This document shows positions 14,677-19,824 of a stretch of 19,824 nt of DNA, one piece after another. Position 1 is the stretch's first letter. Each line of letters begins with the position of its first letter. This DNA comes from Christensenella sp. GTDB lineage: Bacteria; Bacillota; Clostridia; Christensenellales; Maliibacteriaceae. Where the stretch lies: the NCBI GenBank assembly GCA_019420085.1, contig JAHZHV010000194.1, positions 1 to 19,824 on the forward strand, read 5' to 3'. Position numbers and translations under genes: made by a program. The notes under the pieces are model-generated. The model saw only the letters and a list, made by a program, of their open reading frames with translations. It did no database searches and was not told where the DNA came from.

Positions 14677-15507
14677 TCAGACCTCCTTCTTCTTGCCAAG
14701 GTACGCCTCAATGACAACCGGATCATTCTGAATCTGCTGCGGCGTTCCCTTTGCAATAATGCGTCCGTAATTGAGCACGACAATGCCCTCGCAAATACCC
14801 ATGACAAGGGACATATCATGTTCAATCAACATGATGGCAATTCCAAACGTATCGCGGATCTTTCGGATGTTCTCCATCAGCTCCGCCGTTTCCGAAGGAT
14901 TCATGCCTGCGGCCGGTTCGTCCAGAAGCAGCAGTGAGGGATTCGTCGCCAGCGCCCGAACAATCTCCAGCCGCCGCTGCGCGCCATAGGGCAGTGCCCC
15001 TGCCGTCACATTGGCCAGATCCTGCATGTCAAACAGCGACAAAAGCTCCATTGCGCGTTCATGCGCCTGACGCTCCTTGCGCCAATAGGAAGGAAGGCGC
15101 AAAATGCCCGATGCAACCGAATACTGCGTCTGGTTGTGCAGTCCGACTTTCACATTATCCTCTACACTCAGGCGCTGAAACAGGCGAATATTCTGGAATG
15201 TCCGTGCAATGCCCTCACGATTGACCTGCATGGTATTCATGCCGAAGGTATCGTGACCGTTGAGCAGAATCGTACCATGCGTGGGCTGATACACTTTTGT
15301 AATCAGGTTAAAGACCGTCGTTTTCCCCGCACCATTGGGACCGATCAGGCCCGCGATTTCCGTGCGGCCAATGGTCATGTCAAAATCCGCAACCGCGGTA
15401 AGGCCGCCGAATTCAATGCCAAGATGCCGCGTCTCCAAAACGGGGATCTTGCCAAGATCGCGTTCGGGAATAATCGCATGCGTGGGAACGGGAACCATCT
15501 TACTCAT
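14677..15507 (-). CDS. livG: Branched-chain amino acid ABC transporter ATP-binding protein LivG (locus 2)
   Basis: This 276-aa ATPase has an N-terminal extension of about 22 residues (MSKMVPVPTHAIIPERD and following) before the fold begins at VLETRHLGIEFGG. It then shows Walker A GPNGAGKT (56-63), Q-loop ARTFQNIRLF with Gln105, signature LPYGAQR (172-178), Walker B LLLLDEP (Asp196, Glu197), AAGMNPSET and switch His230. It lacks the insertion found in LivG of locus 1, so the similar total lengths have different causes. The start at 15507 is supported by GGGGG eight nt upstream and lies 3 nt after the livM2 stop. Starting downstream would remove the extension, but no better site was seen. Confidence 0.94.
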   Translation of the reverse strand: MSKMVPVPTHAIIPERDLGKIPVLETRHLGIEFGGLTAVADFDMTIGRTEIAGLIGPNGAGKTTVFNLITKVYQPTHGTILLNGHDTFGMNTMQVNREGIARTFQNIRLFQRLSVEDNVKVGLHNQTQYSVASGILRLPSYWRKERQAHERAMELLSLFDMQDLANVTAGALPYGAQRRLEIVRALATNPSLLLLDEPAAGMNPSETAELMENIRKIRDTFGIAIMLIEHDMSLVMGICEGIVVLNYGRIIAKGTPQQIQNDPVVIEAYLGKKKEV

Positions 15508-15510
15508 CGT

Positions 15511-16623
15511 TTATTCCCCCTTTGCCGTATTTGCCTTTTTCATATGCATACGCACCAGCAATTCCTCAACTGCCGGCCGCAGACGTGCCCAGAAACGTTT
15601 GGCACCCTCGGCATTGGTTGCCAGCATCACGGCAATCAGCACCACAGCATATACCAGCATGCGATAGTCCGCAAACTCACGCAGCATTTCAGGCAGGATC
15701 GTCAGCACCGCCGCAGCAATAATCGAACCACGAATATTGCCAAGGCCGCCCAAAACGACAAATACCAAAACCAGAATGGATGTATTGAAATTAAACTTCG
15801 TCGCCACAACGGTCGAATAATTCATTGCGTACAGCGCGCCGGCAGCGCCTGCCAGCGCAGCGGATGTCACAAACGCAAGGAGCTTGTAGCGCGTCACCGA
15901 AATACCGACAGACTCTGCCGCAATGACATTATCGCGAATCGCCATCACAGCGCGCCCCGCACGGCTGCGAATGAAATTGAGCACAATCACGAGGCACAGC
16001 ATTACCAATATAAAGCCCGCAAGGAACGTGGACAGTTTTGTAATACCGACCGCACCCATGGGTCCGTTCAAAATAACCGTACCATCCTGCATACCCAATG
16101 CCTCGGCGCTGGTTACGCTCAAATGCAGACCGTTTGCATCGATGCCGACATATAGACAGTTGATGATATTCTTAATAATCTCACCAAAGGCGAGCGTCAC
16201 AATGGCAAGATAGTCACCGCGCAGCCGCAGAACCGGCACGCCGACAATCACACCGAACACGGCCGCCAGGATCGCGCCAATGACCATCGCCACAGCAAGA
16301 CGCACCCCGCCCATAGGAATCACATCCTGCAGCGCAATTGCTGCAATCACGCCGGAGAACGCGCCGACGCTCATAAAACTTGCGTGGCCAAGAGACAATT
16401 CACCCAGCACGCCAACTGTCAAATTCAGCGACACGGCCATGACAATGTAGGCGCAGATGGGAACCAGCTGTCCCTGCACGGCACTGGAAACCGCACCGAC
16501 GGAGCGCAGAAGCTGCATCACAACAAATGCAGCAATGACAATCAGATACGAAAGCCCATCCGTGCGCATGTATTTCCAAAGTTTTTCGAGCGACTGCTTG
16601 ATCTGTTTGTTCTTCATGTTCAT
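15511..16623 (-). CDS. livM: Branched-chain amino acid ABC transporter permease LivM (locus 2)
   Basis: This 370-aa membrane permease has a basic N-terminal tail of about 30 residues, then multiple membrane helices. It has LTVGVLGELSLGHASFMSVGA, LRLRGDYLAIVTLAFGEI, coupling helix AVMAIRDNVIAAESVGIS and LGGLGNIRGSIIAAA, and ends with a charged tail. The start is ambiguous: GTG 16626, ATG 16623 and ATG 16617 are all in frame after AAAGGG; 16623 is chosen, and 16617 has the more usual spacing of 10 nt. It follows livH2 by 14 nt with the chosen start and precedes livG2 by 3 nt. It pairs with LivH2 as the channel. Confidence 0.93.
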   Translation of the reverse strand: MNMKNKQIKQSLEKLWKYMRTDGLSYLIVIAAFVVMQLLRSVGAVSSAVQGQLVPICAYIVMAVSLNLTVGVLGELSLGHASFMSVGAFSGVIAAIALQDVIPMGGVRLAVAMVIGAILAAVFGVIVGVPVLRLRGDYLAIVTLAFGEIIKNIINCLYVGIDANGLHLSVTSAEALGMQDGTVILNGPMGAVGITKLSTFLAGFILVMLCLVIVLNFIRSRAGRAVMAIRDNVIAAESVGISVTRYKLLAFVTSAALAGAAGALYAMNYSTVVATKFNFNTSILVLVFVVLGGLGNIRGSIIAAAVLTILPEMLREFADYRMLVYAVVLIAVMLATNAEGAKRFWARLRPAVEELLVRMHMKKANTAKGE

Positions 16624-16637
16624 CACGCCCTTTCGCC

Positions 16638-17519
16638 TCAGACCTTCTCACGAATCTGCTTGCCCAAAAGTCCGGCGGGCTTAATCAGCAGCACAAGGAT
16701 CAATACGGCAAATACAATGGCATCCGAAAGCTGCGTGGAAATATAGGCTTTGGCAAAAATTTCAATCAGCCCAAGCAAAATTCCACCCAGCATCGCACCG
16801 GGAATGGAACCGATACCACCGAATACCGCCGCGGTAAATGCCTTGATACCGGGAAGTGACCCAGTCGTCGGCATCAGATTGGGGTAACTTGAGCAAAGAA
16901 GCACACCCGCAATGGCCGCCAGTGCCGAACCGATGGCAAACGTCACCGAAATGGTCGCGTTGACATTAATTCCCATCAGCTGTGCTGCACCTTTGTCCTC
17001 AGAGACAGCACGCATGGCTTTGCCCATCTTGGTCATACGGATGAACATCGTCAGTGCAAGCATAATGACAATGCAGCTTACGATTGTCACAATTGCTTCA
17101 CCGCTGATGCGAAGTTGTCCGTCAAACAGGCTCAATCCCTCAAATGTCACCACGGAGGGAAAAACTTTTGTTGCCGATCCCCAAATCAGCAACGCCGCAT
17201 TTTGCAGAAAATAACTGACACCGATTGCCGTAATCAAAACCGCAAGCGACGCCGCGCTGCGCAGAGGCTTGTACGCAAGCCGCTCAATGACAATGCCAAG
17301 AAGCGTGCATACCAGCATGGCCGCCAGTACCGACAGTACCGGTGACATGCCCAAATACACCATTGCACAATAAGAAATGTACGCGCCGACCATAATTACG
17401 TCGCCGTGTGCAAAGTTCAGCATCTTTGCAATGCCGTAAACCATCGTATACCCAAGCGCAATGATGGCATAGACGCTTCCCAGACTGATGCCGCTGACCA
17501 GATATGTCAGAAATGTCAT
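16638..17519 (-). CDS. livH: Branched-chain amino acid ABC transporter permease LivH (locus 2)
   Basis: This 293-aa permease starts MTFLTYLVSGISLGSVYAII and continues ALGYTMVYGIAKMLNFAHGD, ERLAYKPLR, coupling helix AMRAVSEDKGAAQLMGIN and TAAVFGGIGSIPGAMLGG. It is similar to LivH of locus 1 throughout, including the FGGIGSIPGA motif. AAGGAG stands 8 nt before the ATG. It is the first gene after the intercistronic hairpin that separates it from livJ2. Confidence 0.95.
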   Translation of the reverse strand: MTFLTYLVSGISLGSVYAIIALGYTMVYGIAKMLNFAHGDVIMVGAYISYCAMVYLGMSPVLSVLAAMLVCTLLGIVIERLAYKPLRSAASLAVLITAIGVSYFLQNAALLIWGSATKVFPSVVTFEGLSLFDGQLRISGEAIVTIVSCIVIMLALTMFIRMTKMGKAMRAVSEDKGAAQLMGINVNATISVTFAIGSALAAIAGVLLCSSYPNLMPTTGSLPGIKAFTAAVFGGIGSIPGAMLGGILLGLIEIFAKAYISTQLSDAIVFAVLILVLLIKPAGLLGKQIREKV

Positions 17520-17551
17520 AAGTCCTACTCCTTCTCAAGTCCCACGATACA

Positions 17552-17575
17552 GACGTTTTCTACCTTTAAAACGTC
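17552..17575. repeat. 8-bp inverted repeat upstream of livH2
   Basis: GACGTTTT and AAAACGTC (17552-17559 and 17568-17575) flank an 8-nt spacer, about 33 nt before the livH2 ATG. It may be an mRNA hairpin or a binding site; nothing else is known. Confidence 0.4.
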
Positions 17576-17582
17576 CGCCTCT

Positions 17583-17611
17583 ATATTATGATAAAACCAC
17601 GTCAAATACAA
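17583..17611 (-). promoter_or_regulatory. Possible weak internal promoter for livH2MGF
   Basis: On the minus strand, -35 TTGTAT (17611-17606), a 17-nt spacer and -10 TAATAT (17588-17583) lie downstream of the livJ2 terminator. The match is imperfect, in an AT-rich stretch, so it is tentative. Confidence 0.3.
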
Positions 17612-17645
17612 GCGATTCAAGGGGATTTGTCTTTCCGGTTCCACG

Positions 17646-17686
17646 AAAAACAAGGAAAGCCGCCGATTTTTTCGGCGGCTTTCCTT
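17646..17686 (-). terminator. Intercistronic terminator between livJ2 and livH2
   Basis: A perfect 15-bp stem (17652-17666 with 17672-17686) and a 5-nt loop are followed on the minus strand by G and five T. It lies 16 nt after the livJ2 stop and is one of the strongest hairpins in the window. Confidence 0.93.
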
Positions 17687-17702
17687 CCCTTTTCAAATGG
17701 CT

Positions 17703-18869
17703 TTACTTTTCGGCGCCGACATATACGCCGTTTTCAATGATGACAGCCATGGGCGCCTTGGAAACCTCGCCCGTTTCGCTCCAGGTCATGCCCTGACCCG
17801 TCAGGCCATCGACACTGATCTGCGTCATCGCAGGAATCAGCGCCTCGCAAATATCCTCCGTGGACATATCGGCAGTTACACCGGCCTGCTCAATGGCAGC
17901 ATAGAGAATGTAAACTGCATCGTACGCATCCGCCGCAAACTGGTTCGGCGTCTCATCGTACAGTTCGGTATACTTCTGCACGAAGTTTGCCGTCAGCTCA
18001 TCTTCTGCATCCGCAGAGAAGGGGGTAAGCAGCATAACGCCTTCGGCCAGTTCCGGATCAAAGCCTTCCAGCGTCAGGATGCCGTCCATGCCATCGACGC
18101 CAAAGAAGATCGGATCATAGCCCATCGTATCAGCCTGAGACAGAATCAGCGAAGCAGGCTCGCAGTAAATAGGCAGGAATACAAGCTCCGCACCGGCCTT
18201 TTTTGCCTCATTGAGCTGTACGCTGAAATCGTTTGCCGTCTCAGCCGTAAACGTCGTGGCGCTGACAATGTCGAGGCCCTGCACCTCGGCTTCTTCCACA
18301 AAGGTGTTGTAGATGCCGGTAGAATATGCATCATCATTGCGGTAAATCACGGCAATTTTCTCAGCCAGTTCATTTTCCGCAATATACTGCGCAGAAGCGG
18401 TCCCCTGGTTGGGGTCCGTAAAGCAGACCTGGAAGACGTTGTCCTTGCCGTCAATGACATCCGTCGAAGATGCCGAGGGCGTCAGCTCGAAAATACGATC
18501 CGCATAGCTTTCAGCTGCTACTGCAACACACGGCGTCGTCGTTACAGAACCGATCAGCATCTGCATGCCCCAGTCCTTCAGCGTGTTGTATGCATTGACG
18601 GACTTTTCAGCATCATGCTCATCATCTTCAAAGCGCAATTCAAATTGAATATCGCCGCCCAGAGCATTAATCTCGTCCACAGCGATCTGCGCGCCGTTAT
18701 ACACCGCCTGGCCATACACGGCAGCACCGCCGGTCAGCGGACCAATGCCGCCGATTTTGAATGCACCATCATTCGTCTGCGCCGTTTCACCATCTTTGGC
18801 GCAGGCCGTCAGCAGCGACATGCACAGCACAAGCGCCATGGCAATCGCCAGCACACGGAACCTCTTCAT
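17703..18869 (-). CDS. livJ: Branched-chain amino acid ABC transporter substrate-binding lipoprotein (locus 2)
   Basis: This 388-aa extracytoplasmic binding protein of the peripla_BP_6 type starts at ATG 18869, with GGAGG 8 nt upstream. An in-frame ATG at 18932 lies at the promoter and is excluded. The signal peptide ends in the lipobox SLLTAC (Cys23). The mature part has FKIGGIGPLTGGAAVYGQAV (37-56), the family pattern for Leu/Ile/Val-binding proteins. The expected ligand loops are LIGSVTTTPCVAVA (105-118) and ELTPSASSTDV (128-138), followed by NVFQVCFTDPNQGTASA. The C-terminal domain contains DAVYILYAAIEQAG. The locus supplies the matching permeases and ATPases. The binding loops differ from those of the locus 1 protein, so the two systems probably differ in affinity or substrate. 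Confidence 0.95.
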   Translation of the reverse strand: MKRFRVLAIAMALVLCMSLLTACAKDGETAQTNDGAFKIGGIGPLTGGAAVYGQAVYNGAQIAVDEINALGGDIQFELRFEDDEHDAEKSVNAYNTLKDWGMQMLIGSVTTTPCVAVAAESYADRIFELTPSASSTDVIDGKDNVFQVCFTDPNQGTASAQYIAENELAEKIAVIYRNDDAYSTGIYNTFVEEAEVQGLDIVSATTFTAETANDFSVQLNEAKKAGAELVFLPIYCEPASLILSQADTMGYDPIFFGVDGMDGILTLEGFDPELAEGVMLLTPFSADAEDELTANFVQKYTELYDETPNQFAADAYDAVYILYAAIEQAGVTADMSTEDICEALIPAMTQISVDGLTGQGMTWSETGEVSKAPMAVIIENGVYVGAEK

Positions 18870-18894
18870 AATCGTTTCCTCCCCAAAATTCGTT

Positions 18895-18908
18895 TCAAAG
18901 CACTTTGA
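18895..18908. promoter_or_regulatory. Dyad at the livJ2 transcription start (candidate operator)
   Basis: A perfect 6-2-6 inverted repeat, TCAAAG-CA-CTTTGA, lies at about +9 to +22 of the predicted livJ2 transcript, just before the ribosome binding site region. Its geometry matches the dyad at livJ1, but the sequence differs. Confidence 0.45.
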
Positions 18909-18923
18909 CCTTGAACGGATGCA

Positions 18924-18952
18924 AGTATACAACCATCCAAAGCGCTTGTCAA
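18924..18952 (-). promoter_or_regulatory. Promoter of livJ2 with a LacI-type operator core
   Basis: On the minus strand, a consensus -35 TTGACA (18952-18947), a 17-nt spacer and -10 TATACT (18929-18924) are present. The spacer contains the palindrome AAGCGCTT (18940-18947). That is the core of many LacI-family operators and of CcpA cre sites, but the outer TG and CA bases of a good cre site are missing. Confidence 0.82.
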
Positions 18953-19179
18953 TTTCTGATTTGTTAATTATTTTCCATTGTTTGAAGAAAATATTTCAAA
19001 TTGCATCATTTTTTGCAACGCCTTAATTTGTTGTGATATATATGTTTTTTCAGTAAATTCCGTATTTTTTCTATTCACGTCAATGAAATTATATACACAT
19101 TGTTTTCACAGCACGGCGCATCCGCTTCATCGGGCAGCACAACCGTCATTGTGCGATTACAATTTTTTCTCAAATTTCC
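18953..19179. other. AT-rich intergenic stretch between livJ2 and gap promoters
   Basis: No protein gene with a ribosome binding site was seen here. It holds two inverted repeats: TTTGAA/TTCAAA (18981-18986 and 18995-19000) and GCACAA/TTGTGC (19137-19142 and 19149-19154). The second lies about 25 nt upstream of the gap -35 element and could be a regulator site for gap. Several long A and T tracts suggest intrinsic curvature. Confidence 0.5.
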
Positions 19180-19208
19180 TTGTAAATCAAGAAAAAATGG
19201 ATTAAAAT
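19180..19208 (+). promoter_or_regulatory. Promoter of gap
   Basis: -35 TTGTAA (19180-19185), a 17-nt spacer and -10 TAAAAT (19203-19208) precede gap by about 47 nt. An A tract fills much of the spacer. Confidence 0.65.
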
Positions 19209-19255
19209 ATGATACGGAGCAAAAAAGTCCAACCAAGAATACAGGAGGTTCCACA

Positions 19256-19824
19256 ATGTCTGTTAAAGTTGCCATCAACGGTTTTGGCCGTATCGGCCGT
19301 CTCGCTTTCCGTCAGATGTTCGGCGCTGAGGGTTATGAAGTCGTCGCGATCAACGATCTGACCAGCCCCACCATGCTTGCACATCTGCTCAAGTATGACT
19401 CTGCACAGGGTCGCTACGCGCTGGCTGACACCGTCTCCGCCAACGATGAGGATCGTACCATCACCGTTGACGGCAAGACCATTAAGATTTATGAGGAAAA
19501 GAATGCTGCTGATCTGCCCTGGGGCGATCTGGGCGTTGACGTCGTGCTTGAGTGCACCGGCTTCTACACCTCCAAGGCCAAGGCTGCCGCACATATCCAG
19601 GCTGGTGCCAAGAAGGTCGTTATCTCCGCTCCCGCCGGCAACGATCTTCCCACCGTCGTGTTCAGCGTCAACGAGAACACCCTGACCAAGGAAGACACCA
19701 TCATCTCCGCTGCGTCCTGCACCACCAACTGCCTGGCGCCCATGGCCAAGGCTCTGAATGACTATGCGCCCATCCAGAGCGGCATCATGACCACCGTGCA
19801 CGCCTACACCGGCGACCAGATGAT
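19256..19824 (+). CDS. gap: Glyceraldehyde-3-phosphate dehydrogenase, N-terminal part (cut by the window)
   Basis: The frame is open from ATG 19256 to the right edge (189 codons of about 335). AGGAGG stands 7 nt before the ATG. The enzyme oxidises glyceraldehyde 3-phosphate to 1,3-bisphosphoglycerate with NAD in glycolysis. Visible are the nucleotide-binding start VKVAINGFGRIGR (3-15), INDL with the NAD-selecting Asp34, LLKYDSAQGRY, LECTGFYT, and the catalytic SAASCTTNC with Cys155, followed by VHAYTGDQ with His182. Codon use is strongly biased toward C-ending codons (AAC, ACC, ATC, CTG), unlike most neighbours, which fits a highly expressed gene. The gene is divergent from livJ2. Whether pgk and tpi follow lies outside the window. 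Confidence 0.97.
   Translation, partial: MSVKVAINGFGRIGRLAFRQMFGAEGYEVVAINDLTSPTMLAHLLKYDSAQGRYALADTVSANDEDRTITVDGKTIKIYEEKNAADLPWGDLGVDVVLECTGFYTSKAKAAAHIQAGAKKVVISAPAGNDLPTVVFSVNENTLTKEDTIISAASCTTNCLAPMAKALNDYAPIQSGIMTTVHAYTGDQM

Noticed and set aside
18979..18993. CodY-box-like sequence upstream of livJ2
   Set aside because: On the minus strand TATTTTCTTCAAACA matches the 15-base CodY consensus at only about 10 positions. A similar weak match lies near 13899-13913 upstream of livJ1. CodY control of liv genes would make sense, but these matches are too poor to call in AT-rich DNA.
19202..19801. 199-codon minus-strand open frame opposite gap
   Set aside because: It is a mirror of the strongly biased gap codons and has no ribosome binding site or family pattern.

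Overview
The window looks like part of the chromosome of a moderately GC-rich member of the Firmicutes, probably class Clostridia (inference). The support is the operon order yicC-remA-gmk-rpoZ-coaBC, a DUF4364 protein, strong AGGAGG-type ribosome binding sites, lipoprotein-type solute-binding proteins and classical sigma-A promoters. Almost everything is on the minus strand. Only the DUF4364 gene and gap are on the plus strand. No insertion sequence, phage gene or CRISPR array was seen.

Layout. (1) 1-1294: the 5' part of a minus-strand gene that runs off the left edge. Its product has two LOTUS/OST-HTH-like winged-helix segments in a duplicated architecture, and its C-terminal part may resemble DUF3825. 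(2) 1362-1523: tRNA-Val(GAC) with its own promoter and terminator, divergent from (3) a DUF4364 gene with a TTG start (1663-2193). A bidirectional terminator separates that gene from (4) the operon yicC-remA-gmk-rpoZ-coaBC (5550 down to 2249), which includes a 20-bp hairpin between rpoZ and coaBC. (5) 5551-5905: no convincing protein gene. It holds the yicC promoter and a candidate structured RNA with its own promoter and terminator. (6) metY, metA and a tail-anchored protein of unknown function (8760 down to 5906). MetA and MetY together make homocysteine from homoserine, acetyl-CoA and sulfide. (7) Two complete branched-chain-amino-acid-type (LIV-I/HAAT) ABC transporter loci in tandem, each ordered livJ-livH-livM-livG-livF (18869-13967 and 13766-8923). 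In each, a sigma-A promoter precedes the lipoprotein gene and a strong terminator hairpin lies between the lipoprotein gene and the permease/ATPase genes. (8) A regulatory region leading to a plus-strand gap gene (glyceraldehyde-3-phosphate dehydrogenase), cut by the right edge.

Most of the window is core metabolism, translation and transport. The least ordinary items are the duplicated LOTUS-like protein, the candidate RNA upstream of yicC, the long rpoZ-coaBC hairpin, the orphan tail-anchored protein behind metA, and the matching 6-2-6 dyads just downstream of both livJ promoters.
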